From: Ptiloglossa arizonensis
Taxonomy: Eukaryota; Arthropoda; Insecta; Hymenoptera; Colletidae
Length of the DNA: 64,000 nt
Assembly (NCBI RefSeq): GCF_051014685.1
Contig: NW_027478399.1
Coordinates: 1,984,001 to 2,048,000, forward strand
Direction of reading: 5' to 3'
Shown: piece by piece, positions 24,301-36,240 of the stretch
Layout: every line of letters starts with the position of its first letter
Position numbering within the stretch: position 1 is the first letter of the stretch
Translations under genes and position numbers: made by a program
Notes under the pieces: generated by a model
What the model was told of the DNA's origin: nothing
The model's input: only the letters and a program-made list of their open reading frames with translations
Database searches by the model: none

Positions 24301-26615
24301 GACTTGCGAAAATTTTGATGGTTTCTCAACCAGTCCTTAACTTCAAACTCCCATACCCCGCAAACGGATTGACGAACTCGAGAAATTCCTGTTGCATCTG
24401 AAAGCACAAACTCGCCCGATTACAACGGTATGTGTATTTTTGCCCTAGGCAATAGTAGTTATTGGTTTCTAGTATCAGACATGCGAAAATTTTGATGGTT
24501 TCTCAACCATTCCTTCACTTCAAACTTCCATATCTCGCGAACGGATTGACGAACTCGAGAAATTCCTGTTGCATATCAAAGCAGAAACGCGCCCGACTAC
24601 AACGCTATGTGTATAATTGGCCTAGGAAATAGTAGTTATTGGTTTCGAGTATCAGACTTGCGAAAATTTTGATGGTTTCTCGACCATTCCTTAACTTCAA
24701 ACTCCCATATGTCGCGAACGGATTGGCGAACTCGAGAAGTTCCTGTTGCATCTGAAAGCAGAAACTCGCCCGATTACAATGGTAAGTGTATTTTTGCCCT
24801 AGGCTATTCCAGTTATTGCTTTCGAGTATCAGACTTGCGAGAGATTTCATGGTTTCCCAACCACTCCTTAACTTCAAACCATCATATCTCGCGAACGGAT
24901 TGACGAACTCGAGAAATTCCAGTTGCATCTGAAAGCAGAAACTCGCCCGATCACAAGGGTATGTGTATTTTTGCCCTAGGCCATTGTTGTTAATGGTTTC
25001 GAGTATCAAACTTGCGAATATTTTGATGGTTTCTGAACCATTCCTTAACTTCAAACTCCCGTATCTCGAGAACGGATTGACGATCCCGAGAAATTCCTGT
25101 TGCATCTGAATGTAGAAACTCGCCCGATTACAAAGGTATGTGTATTTTTCCCCTAAGCCTTTGTAGTTAGTGGTTTCGAATGTCAGACTTGCGAAAATTG
25201 TGATGGTTTCTCAACCATTCCTTAACTTCAAACCTCCATATCTCGCGAACGGACTGACGAACTCGAGAAATTCCTGTTGCATTTGAAAGTAGAAACTCGT
25301 CCGGTTACAAAGGTATGTGTATTTTTCCCCTAGGCCTTTGTAGTTATTGATTTCGAGTATCAGACTTGCGAAAATTTTGATGGTTTCTCAACCATTCCTT
25401 AAATTCAAACACCCATATCTCGCGAACGGATCGACGAACTCGAGAAATTCCGGTTGCATCTGGAAGTAGAAACTCTCCCGATTACAACGGTAGGTGTATT
25501 TTTCCCCTAAGCCTTTGTAGTTATTGGTATCGAATATCAGACTTGCGAAATTTTGTTGGTTTCTCAACCATTCCTTAACTTCAAACTCCCGTATCTCGCG
25601 AACGGATTGACGATCCCGAGAAATTCCAGTTGCATCTGAATGTAGAAACTCGCCCGATTACAAAGGTATGTGTATTTTTCCCCTAAGCCTTTGTAGTTAT
25701 TGGTTTCGAATGTCAGACTTGCGATAATTTTGATGGTTTCTCAACCATTCCTTAGCTTCACACACCCATATCTCGCGAACGGATTGACGATCTCGAGAAG
25801 TTCCTGTTGCATCTGAAAGCAGATACTCGCCCGATTAGAACGGTCTGTGTATTTTTCCCCTAGGTCATTGTAGTTATTGGTTTCGAGTATCAGACTTGCG
25901 AAAATTTTGATGGTATCTCAACCATTCCTTAACTTCTAACTCCCATATCTCGCGAACGGATTGACGAACTCGAGAAATTCCTGTTACATCTGAAAGCAGA
26001 AACTCGCCCGATTACAATGATGTGTGTTCTTTTCCCCTGGGCCATTCCAGTTATTGGTTTCGAGTATCAAACTTGCGAAAATTTTGATGGTTTCTCAACC
26101 ATTCCTGAACTTCAATCTCCCATATCTCGCGGACGGATTGACGAACTCGAGGAATTCCTGTTGCATCTGAAAGTAGAAACTCGCCCGATTACAATGGTGT
26201 GTGTTCTTTTCCCCTATGCCATTCCAGTTATTGGTTTCGAGAATCAGAATTGCGAAAATTTTGATGGTTTCTCAACCATTCCTTAACTTCAAACTCCCAA
26301 ATATCGCGAACGGATTGGCGAACTCGAGAAATTCCTGTTGCATCTGAAAGCAGATACTCGCCCGATTACAACGTTCTGTGTATTTTTCCCCTAGGTCATT
26401 GTAGTTATTGGTTTCGAGATCAGAATTGCGAAAATTATGATGGTTTCTCAGCCACTCCTTAACTTCAAACTACCATACCTCGCGAACGGAGTGACGAACT
26501 CGAGAAATTCCTGTTGCACCTGAAAGCAGAAACTCGCCCGATTACAATGGTGTGTGTTCTTTTCCCCTAGGCCATTCCAGTTATTGGTTTCGAGTATCAG
26601 ACTTGCGAAAATTTT
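21308..26615 (+). repeat. HOR unit, 30 monomers: 23-mer with 7-monomer insertion (5,308 bp)
   Basis: Monomers run a to l from 21,308, then an extra b/f g h i j k l, then m to u, and the next a starts at 26,616. Its length is 4,069 + 1,239 bp, and 1,239 is exactly 7 x 177. Matching monomers look almost identical to those in the preceding unit, which suggests recent homogenisation. Confidence 0.92.
23432..24670 (+). repeat. Seven-monomer insertion inside the 30-mer (1,239 bp)
   Basis: The l monomer at 23,255 should end GGCCTAGGAAATAG but ends GGCCTAGGCAATAG, the a-type tail, which places the first crossover near CCTAGG at about 23,380. The following monomer begins as b (CTTCAGTCTCC) and ends as f (CCCCTATGCC), so a second switch lies between about 23,470 and 23,560. 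After it, g to l repeat a second time. The g monomers at 22,370 and 23,609 lie 1,239 bp apart. Confidence 0.88.
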
Positions 26616-28739
26616 GATGGTTTCTCAACCATTCCTTAACTTCAAACTCCCATATCTCGCGGACGGATTGGCGAACTCGAGAAATTCCTGTTGCATCTGC
26701 AAGCAGAAACTCGCCAGATCACAACGGTGTGGGTATTTTTGTCCTAGGCAATAGTAGTTATTGGTTTCGAGTATCAGACTTGCGAAAATTTTGATGGTTT
26801 CTCAACCATTCCTTAACTTCAGTCTCCCATATCTCGCGGACGGATTGACGAACTCGAGGAATTCCTGTTGCATCTGAAAGTAGAAACTCGCCCGATTACA
26901 ATGGTGTGTGTTCTTTTCCCCTAGGCCATTCCAGTTATTGGTTTCGAGTATCAGAATTGCGAAAATTTTGATGGTTTCTCAACCATTCCTTAACTTCAAA
27001 CCCCCATATCTCGCGAACGGATTGACGAACTCGAGAAATTCCTGTTGCATCTGATAGCAGAATCTCGCCCGATTACAATGGTATTTGTATTTTTGCCCTA
27101 GGCCATAGTAGTTATTGGTTTCGAGTATAAGACTTGCGAAAATTTTGATGGTTTCTCAACCATACCTTAACTTCACACTACCATATCTCGCGAACGGATT
27201 GACGATCTCGAGAAGTTCCTGTTGCATCTGAAAGCAGATACTCGCCCGATTAGAACGGTCTGTGTATTTTTCCCCTAGGTCATTGTAGTTATTGGTTTCG
27301 AGTATCAGACTTGCGAAAATTTTGATGGTATCTCAACCATTCCTTAACTTCTAACTCCCATATCTCGCGAACGGATTGACGAACTCGAGAAATTCCTGTT
27401 GCATCTGAAAGCAGAAACTCGCCCGATTACAATGATGTGTGTTCTTTTCCCCTAGGCCATTCCAGTTATTGGTTTCGAGTATCAAACTTGCGAAAATTTT
27501 GATGGTTTCTCAACCATTCCTGAACTTCAATCTCCCATATCTCGCGGACGGATTGACGAACTCGAGGAATTCCTGTTGCATCTGAAAGTAGAAACTCGCC
27601 CGATTACAATGGTGTGTGTTCTTTTCCCCTATGCCATTCCAGTTATTGGTTTCGAGTATCAGAATTGCGAAAATTTTGATGGTTTCTCAACCATTCCTTA
27701 ATTTCAAACTACCATTTCTCGCGAACGGATTGACGAACTCGAGAAATTCCTGTTGCATCTGAATGCAGAAACTCGCCCGATTACAACCGTATATGTATTT
27801 TTGCCCTAGGTAATAGTAGTTATTGGTTTCGAGTATCAGACTTGCGAAAATTTTGATGGTTTCTCAACCATTCCTTAACTTCAAACTCCCATACCCCGCA
27901 AACGGATTGACGAACTCGAGAAATTCCTGATGCATCTGAAAGCACAAACTCGCCCGATTACAACGGTATGTGTATTTTTGCCCTAGGCAATAGTAGTTAT
28001 TGGTTTCGAGTATCAGACTTGCGAAAATTTTGATGGTTTCACAACCATTCCTTAACTTCAAACTCCCATATCTCGCGAATGGATTGACGAACTCGAGAAA
28101 TTCCTGTTGCATCTGAAAGCAGAAACTCGCCCGATCACAAGGGTATGTGTATTTTTGCCCTAGGCAATAGTAGTTATTGGTTTCGTGTATCAGATTTGCG
28201 AAAATTTTGATTGTTTCTCAACCATTCCTTAACTTCAAACTCCCATATCTCGCGAACGGATTGACGAACTCGAGAAATTCCTGTTGCATCTGAATGCAGA
28301 AACTCGCCCGATTACAACCGTATATGTATTTTTGCCCTAGGTAATAGTAGTTATTGGTTTCGAGTATCAGACTTGCGAAAATTTTGATGGTTTCTCAACC
28401 ATTCCTTAACTTCAAACTCCCATACCCCGCAAACGGATTGACGAACTCGAGAAATTCCTGTTGCATCTGAAAGCACAAACTCGCCCGATTACAACGGTAT
28501 GTGTATTTTTGCCCTAGGCAATAGTAGTTATTGGTTTCTAGTATCAGACATGCGAAAATTTTGATGGTTTCTCAACCATTCCTTCACTTCAAACTTCCAT
28601 ATCTCGCGAACGGATTGACGAACTCGAGAAATTCCTGTTGCATATCAAAGCAGAAACTCGCCCGACTACAACGCTATGTGTATAATTGGCCTAGGAAATA
28701 GTAGTTATTGGTTTCGAGTATCAGACTTGCGAAAATTTT
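26616..28739 (+). repeat. HOR unit, 12-mer (2,124 bp), first of the short-HOR run
   Basis: Monomers a to l are followed directly by a monomer at 28,740 that starts like m (CTCGACC) and continues as a (GGATTGGCG, CTGCAAGCAG, CCAGATCAC). The second half of the 23-mer (m to u) is therefore absent. The spacing between equivalent a units is exactly 12 x 177. Confidence 0.92.
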
Positions 28740-31040
28740 GATGGTTTCTCGACCATTCCTTAACTTCAAACTCCCATATCTCGCGAACGGATTGGCGAAC
28801 TCGAGAAATTCCTGTTGCATCTGCAAGCAGAAACTCGCCAGATCACAACGGTGTGGGTATTTTTGTCCTAGGCAATAGTAGTTATTGGTTTCGAGTATCA
28901 GACTTGCGAAAATTTTGATGGTTTCTCAACCATTCCTTAACTTCAGTCTCCCATATCTCGCGGACGGATTGACGAACTCGAGGAATTCCTGTTGCATCTG
29001 AAAGTAGAAACTCGCCCGATTACAATGGTGTGTGTTCTTTTCCCCTAGGCCATTCCAGTTATTGGTTTCGAGTATCAGAATTGCGAAAATTTTGATGGTT
29101 TCTCAACCATTCCTTAACTTCAAACCCCCATATCTCGCGAACGGATTGACGAACTCGAGAAATTCCTGTTGCATCTGATAGCAGAATCTCGCCCGATTAC
29201 AATGGTATTTGTATTTTTGCCCTAGGCCATAGTAGTTATTGGTTTCGAGTATAAGACTTGCGAAAATTTTGATGGTTTCTCAACCATACCTTAACTTCAC
29301 ACTACCATATCTCGCGAACGGATTGACGATCTCGAGAAGTTCCTGTTGCATCTGAAAGCAGATACTCGCCCGATTAGAACGGTCTGTGTATTTTTGCCCT
29401 AGGCCATAGTAGTTATTGGTTTCGAGTATAAGACTTGCGAAAATTTTGATGGTTTCTCAACCATACCTTAACTTCACACTACCATATCTCGCGAACGGAT
29501 TGACGATCTCGAGAAGTTCCTGTTGCATCTGAAAGCAGATACTCGCCCGATTAGAACGGTCTGTGTATTTTTCCCCTAGGTCATTGTAGTTATTGGTTTC
29601 GAGTATCAGACTTGCGAAAATTTTGATGGTATCTCAACCATTCCTTAACTTCTAACTCCCATATCTCGCGAACGGATTGACGAACTCGAGAAATTCCTGT
29701 TGCATCTGAAAGCAGAAACTCGCCCGATTACAATGATGTGTGTTCTTTTCCCCTAGGCCATTCCAGTTATTGGTTTCGAGTATCAAACTTGCGAAAATTT
29801 TGATGGTTTCTCAACCATTCCTGAACTTCAATCTCCCATATCTCGCGGACGGATTGACGAACTCGAGGAATTCCTGTTGCATCTGAAAGTAGAAACTCGC
29901 CCGATTACAATGGTGTGTGTTCTTTTCCCCTATGCCATTCCAGTTATTGGTTTCGAGTATCAGAATTGCGAAAATTTTGATGGTTTCTCAACCATTCCTT
30001 AATTTCAAACTACCATTTCTCGCGAACGGATTGACGAACTCGAGAAATTCCTGTTGCATCTGAATGCAGAAACTCGCCCGATTACAACCGTATATGTATT
30101 TTTGCCCTAGGTAATAGTAGTTATTGGTTTCGAGTATCAGACTTGCGAAAATTTTGATGGTTTCTCAACCATTCCTTAACTTCAAACTCCCATACCCCGC
30201 AAACGGATTGACGAACTCGAGAAATTCCTGATGCATCTGAAAGCACAAACTCGCCCGATTACAACGGTATGTGTATTTTTGCCCTAGGCAATAGTAGTTA
30301 TTGGTTTCGAGTATCAGACTTGCGAAAATTTTGATGGTTTCACAACCATTCCTTAACTTCAAACTCCCATATCTCGCGAATGGATTGACGAACTCGAGAA
30401 ATTCCTGTTGCATCTGAAAGCAGAAACTCGCCCGATCACAAGGGTATGTGTATTTTTGCCCTAGGCAATAGTAGTTATTGGTTTCGTGTATCAGATTTGC
30501 GAAAATTTTGATTGTTTCTCAACCATTCCTTAACTTCAAACTCCCATATCTCGCGAACGGATTGACGAACTCGAGAAATTCCTGTTGCATCTGAATGCAG
30601 AAACTCGCCCGATTACAACCGTATATGTATTTTTGCCCTAGGTAATAGTAGTTATTGGTTTCGAGTATCAGACTTGCGAAAATTTTGATGGTTTCTCAAC
30701 CATTCCTTAACTTCAAACTCCCATACCCCGCAAACGGATTGACGAACTCGAGAAATTCCTGTTGCATCTGAAAGCACAAACTCGCCCGATTACAACGGTA
30801 TGTGTATTTTTGCCCTAGGCAATAGTAGTTATTGGTTTCTAGTATCAGACATGCGAAAATTTTGATGGTTTCTCAACCATTCCTTCACTTCAAACTTCCA
30901 TATCTCGCGAACGGATTGACGAACTCGAGAAATTCCTGTTGCATATCAAAGCAGAAACTCGCCCGACTACAACGCTATGTGTATAATTGGCCTAGGAAAT
31001 AGTAGTTATTGGTTTCGAGTATCAGACTTGCGAAAATTTT
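28740..31040 (+). repeat. HOR unit, 13-mer (2,301 bp) with duplicated d monomer
   Basis: The order is m/a b c d/c d e f g h i j k l. The first d (29,271) starts with CCATACCTT and the AGAACGGTCTG segment but then takes the c-type GCCCTAGGCCATAG and GTATAAGAC tail. A normal d follows at 29,448. This is a one-monomer gain by exchange between d and c. Confidence 0.9.
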
Positions 31041-33518
31041 GATGGTTTCTCGACCATTCCTTAACTTCAAACTCCCATATCTCGCGAACGGATTGGCGAA
31101 CTCGAGAAATTCCTGTTGCATCTGCAAGCAGAAACTCGCCAGATCACAACGGTGTGGGTATTTTTGTCCTAGGCAATAGTAGTTATTGGTTTCGAGTATC
31201 AGACTTGCGAAAATTTTGATGGTTTCTCAACCATTCCTTAACTTCAGTCTCCCATATCTCGCGGACGGATTGACGAACTCGAGGAATTCCTGTTGCATCT
31301 GAAAGTAGAAACTCGCCCGATTACAATGGTGTGTGTTCTTTTCCCCTAGGCCATTCCAGTTATTGGTTTCGAGTATCAGAATTGCGAAAATTTTGATGGT
31401 TTCTCAACCATTCCTTAACTTCAAACCCCCATATCTCGCGAACGGATTGACGAACTCGAGAAATTCCTGTTGCATCTGATAGCAGAATCTCGCCCGATTA
31501 CAATGGTATTTGTATTTTTGCCCTAGGCCATAGTAGTTATTGGTTTCGAGTATAAGACTTGCGAAAATTTTGATGGTTTCTCAACCATACCTTAACTTCA
31601 CACTACCATATCTCGCGAACGGATTGACGATCTCGAGAAGTTCCTGTTGCATCTGAAAGCAGATACTCGCCCGATTAGAACGGTCTGTGTATTTTTCCCC
31701 TAGGTCATTGTAGTTATTGGTTTCGAGTATCAGACTTGCGAAAATTTTGATGGTATCTCAACCATTCCTTAACTTCTAACTCCCATATCTCGCGAACGGA
31801 TTGACGAACTCGAGAAATTCCTGTTGCATCTGAAAGCAGAAACTCGCCCGATTACAATGATGTGTGTTCTTTTCCCCTAGGCCATTCCAGTTATTGGTTT
31901 CGAGTATCAAACTTGCGAAAATTTTGATGGTTTCTCAACCATTCCTGAACTTCAATCTCCCATATCTCGCGGACGGATTGACGAACTCGAGGAATTCCTG
32001 TTGCATCTGAAAGTAGAAACTCGCCCGATTACAATGGTGTGTGTTCTTTTCCCCTATGCCATTCCAGTTATTGGTTTCGAGTATCAGAATTGCGAAAATT
32101 TTGATGGTTTCTCAACCATTCCTTAATTTCAAACTACCATTTCTCGCGAACGGATTGACGAACTCGAGAAATTCCTGTTGCATCTGAATGCAGAAACTCG
32201 CCCGATTACAACCGTATATGTATTTTTGCCCTAGGCCATTCCAGTTATTGGTTTCGAGTATCAGACTTGCGAAAATTTTGATGGTTTCTCAACCATTCCT
32301 TAACTTCAAACTCCCATACCCCGCAAACGGATTGACGAACTCGAGAAATTCCTGATGCATCTGAAAGCACAAACTCGCCCGATTACAACGGTATGTGTAT
32401 TTTTGCCCTAGGCAATAGTAGTTATTGGTTTCGAGTATCAGACTTGCGAAAATTTTGATGGTTTCACAACCATTCCTTAACTTCAAACTCCCATATCTCG
32501 CGAATGGATTGACCAACTCGAGAAATTCCTGTTGCATCTGAAAGCAGAAACTCGCCCGATCACAAGGGTATGTGTATTTTTGCCCTAGGCAATAGTAGTT
32601 ATTGGTTTCGTGTATCAGATTTGCGAAAATTTTGATTGTTTCTCAACCATTCCTTAACTTCAAACTCCCATATCTCGGGAACGGATTGACGAACTCGAGA
32701 AATTCCTGTTGCATCTGAATGCAGAAACTCGCCCGATTACAACCGTATATGTATTTTTGCCCTAGGTAATAGTAGTTATTGGTTTCGAGTATCAGACTTG
32801 CGAAAATTTTGATGGTTTCTCAACCATTCCTTAACTTCAAACTCCCATACCCCGCAAACGGATTGACGAACTCGAGAAATTCCTGTTGCATCTGAAAGCA
32901 CAAACTCGCCCGATTACAACGGTATGTGTATTTTTGCCCTAGGCAATAGTAGTTATTGGTTTCTAGTATCAGACATGCGAAAATTTTGATGGTTTCTCAA
33001 CCATTCCTTCACTTCAAACTTCCATATCTCGCGAACGGATTGACGAACTCGAGAAATTCCTGTTGCATATCAAAGCAGAAACTCGCTCGACTACAACGCT
33101 ATGTGTATAATTGGCCTAGGAAATAGTAGTTATTGGTTTCGAGTATCAGACTTGCGAAAATTTTGATGGTTTCTCGACCATTCCTTAACTTCAAACTCCC
33201 ATACCCCGCAAACGGATTGACGAACTCGAGAAATTCCTGTTGCATCTGAAAGCACAAACTCGCCCGATTACAACGGTATGTGTATTTTTGCCCTAGGCAA
33301 TAGTAGTTATTGGTTTCTAGTATCAGACATGCGAAAATTTTGATGGTTTCTCAACCATTCCTTCACTTCAAACTTCCATATCTCGCGAACGGATTGACGA
33401 ACTCGAGAAATTCCTGTTGCATATCAAAGCAGAAACTCGCCCGACTACAACGCTATGTGTATAATTGGCCTAGGAAATAGTAGTTATTGGTTTCGAGTAT
33501 CAGACTTGCGAAAATTTT
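31041..33518 (+). repeat. HOR unit, 14-mer (2,478 bp) with duplicated k-l pair
   Basis: The order is m/a b c d e f g h i j k l m/k l. The monomer at 33,165 starts m-like (CTCGACC) and switches to k (CATACCCCGC, GAAAGCACAAAC). It is followed by a second l. The g monomer has an exchanged tail (GGCCATTCCAG instead of GGTAATAGTAG). Private changes include GACCAACTCG in i, TCTCGGGAACGG in j and CTCGCTCGAC in the first l. Confidence 0.9.
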
Positions 33519-35642
33519 GATGGTTTCTCGACCATTCCTTAACTTCAAACTCCCATATCTCGCGAACGGATTGGCGAACTCGAGAAATTCCTGTTGCATC
33601 TGCAAGCAGAAACTCGCCAGATCACAACGGTGTGGGTATTTTTGTCCTAGGCAATAGTAGTTATTGGTTTCGAGTATCAGACTTGCGAAAATTTTGATGG
33701 TTTCTCAACCATTCCTTAACTTCAGTCTCCCATATCTCGCGGACGGATTGACGAACTCGAGGAATTCCTGTTGCATCTGAAAGTAGAAACTCGCCCGATT
33801 ACAATGGTGTGTGTTCTTTTCCCCTAGGCCATTCCAGTTATTGGTTTCGAGTATCAGAATTGCGAAAATTTTGATGGTTTCTCAACCATTCCTTAACTTC
33901 AAACCCCCATATCTCGCGAACGGATTGACGAACTCGAGAAATTCCTGTTGCATCTGATAGCAGAATCTCGCCCGATTACAATGGTATTTGTATTTTTGCC
34001 CTAGGCCATAGTAGTTATTGGTTTCGAGTATAAGACTTGCGAAAATTTTGATGGTTTCTCAACCATACCTTAACTTCACACTACCATATCTCGCGAACGG
34101 ATTGACGATCTCGAGAAGTTCCTGTTGCATCTGAAAGCAGATACTCGCCCGATTAGAACGGTCTGTGTATTTTTCCCCTAGGTCATTGTAGTTATTGGTT
34201 TCGAGTATCAGACTTGCGAAAATTTTGATGGTATCTCAACCATTCCTTAACTTCTAACTCCCATATCTCGCGAACGGATTGACGAACTCGAGAAATTCCT
34301 GTTGCATCTGAAAGCAGAAACTCGCCCGATTACAATGATGTGTGTTCTTTTCCCCTAGGCCATTCCAGTTATTGGTTTCGAGTATCAAACTTGCGAAAAT
34401 TTTGATGGTTTCTCAACCATACCTGAACTTCAATCTCCCATATCTCGCGGACGGATTGACGAACTCGAGGAATTCCTGTTGCATCTGAAAGTAGAAACTC
34501 GCCCGATTACAATGGTGTGTGTTCTTTTCCCCTATGCCATTCCAGTTATTGGTTTCGAGTATCAGAATTGCGAAAATTTTGATGGTTTCTCAACCATTCC
34601 TTAATTTCAAACTACCATTTCTCGCGAACGGATTGACGAACTCGAGAAATTCCTGTTGCATCTGAATGCAGAAACTCGCCCGATTACAACCGTATATGTA
34701 TTTTTGCCCTAGGCCATTCCAGTTATTGGTTTCGAGTATCAGACTTGCGAAAATTTTGATGGTTTCTCAACCATTCCTTAACTTCAAACTCCCATACCCC
34801 GCAAACGGATTGACGAACTCGAGAAATTCCTGATGCATCTGAAAGCACAAACTCGCCCGATTACAACGGTATGTGTATTTTTGCCCTAGGCAATAGTAGT
34901 TATTGGTTTCGAGTATCAGACTTGCGAAAATTTTGATGGTTTCACAACCATTCCTTAACTTCAAACTCCCATATCTCGCGAATGGATTGACCAACTCGAG
35001 AAATTCCTGTTGCATCTGAAAGCAGAAACTCGCCCGATCACAAGGGTATGTGTATTTTTGCCCTAGGCAATAGTAGTTATTGGTTTCGTGTATCAGATTT
35101 GCGAAAATTTTGATTGTTTCTCAACCATTCCTTAACTTCAAACTCCCATATCTCGGGAACGGATTGACGAACTCGAGAAATTCCTGTTGCATCTGAATGC
35201 AGAAACTCGCCCGATTACAACCGTATATGTATTTTTGCCCTAGGTAATAGTAGTTATTGGTTTCGAGTATCAGACTTGCGAAAATTTTGATGGTTTCTCA
35301 ACCATTCCTTAACTTCAAACTCCCATACCCCGCAAACGGATTGACGAACTCGAGAAATTCCTGTTGCATCTGAAAGCACAAACTCGCCCGATTACAACGG
35401 TATGTGTATTTCTGCCCTAGGCAATAGTAGTTATTGGTTTCTAGTATCAGACATGCGAAAATTTTGATGGTTTCTCAACCATTCCTTCACTTCAAACTTC
35501 CATATCTCGCGAACGGATTGACGAACTCGAGAAATTCCTGTTGCATATCAAAGCAGAAACTCGCTCGACTACAACGCTATGTGTATAATTGGCCTAGGAA
35601 ATAGTAGTTATTGGTTTCGAGTATCAGACTTGCGAAAATTTT
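33519..35642 (+). repeat. HOR unit, 12-mer (2,124 bp), last of the short-HOR run
   Basis: This unit repeats m/a to l. It shares the exchanged g tail, GACCAACTCG, TCTCGGGAACGG and CTCGCTCGAC with the unit before it, at a constant offset of 2,478 bp. The two units therefore descend from one another or from a common recent parent. The following m at 35,643 is the full type (ATATGTCGCG), so the array returns here to the older order. Confidence 0.9.
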
Positions 35643-36240
35643 GATGGTTTCTCGACCATTCCTTAACTTCAAACTCCCATATGTCGCGAACGGATTGGCG
35701 AACTCGAGAAGTTCCTGTTGCATCTGAAAGCAGAAACTCGCCCGATTACAATGGTAAGTGTATTTTTGCCCTAGGCTATTCCAGTTATTGCTTTCGAGTA
35801 TCAGACTTGCGAGAGATTTCATGGTTTCCCAACCACTCCTTAACTTCAAACCATCATATCTCGCGAACGGATTGACGAACTCGAGAAATTCCTGTTGCAT
35901 CTGAAAGCAGAAACTCGCCCGATCACAAGGGTATGTGTATTTTTGCCCTAGGCCATTTTAGTTAATGGTTTCGAGTATCAAACTTGCGAATATTTTGATG
36001 GTTTCTCAACCATTCCTTAACTTCAAACTCCCGTATCTCGCGAACGGATTGACGATCCCGAGAAATTCCTGTTGCATCTGAATGTAGAAACTCGCCCGAT
36101 TACAAAGGTATGTGTATTTTTCCCCTAAGCCTTTGTAGTTAGTGGTTTCGAATGTCAGACTTGCGAAAATTGTGATGGTTTCTCAACCATTCCTTAACTT
36201 CAAACCTCCATATCTCGCGAACGGACTGACGAACTCGAGA
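35643..36240 (+). repeat. HOR core exit: monomers m n o and start of p
   Basis: Monomers m (35,643), n (35,820), o (35,997) and the first part of p (36,174, GAACGGACTGACG) follow the ancestral order. The p monomer then changes at about 36,241 (AAATTACTGTTGC, CTGAACGCAG, ACTCGCACG) into the variant set of the next segment. This marks the distal edge of the HOR core. Confidence 0.87.
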
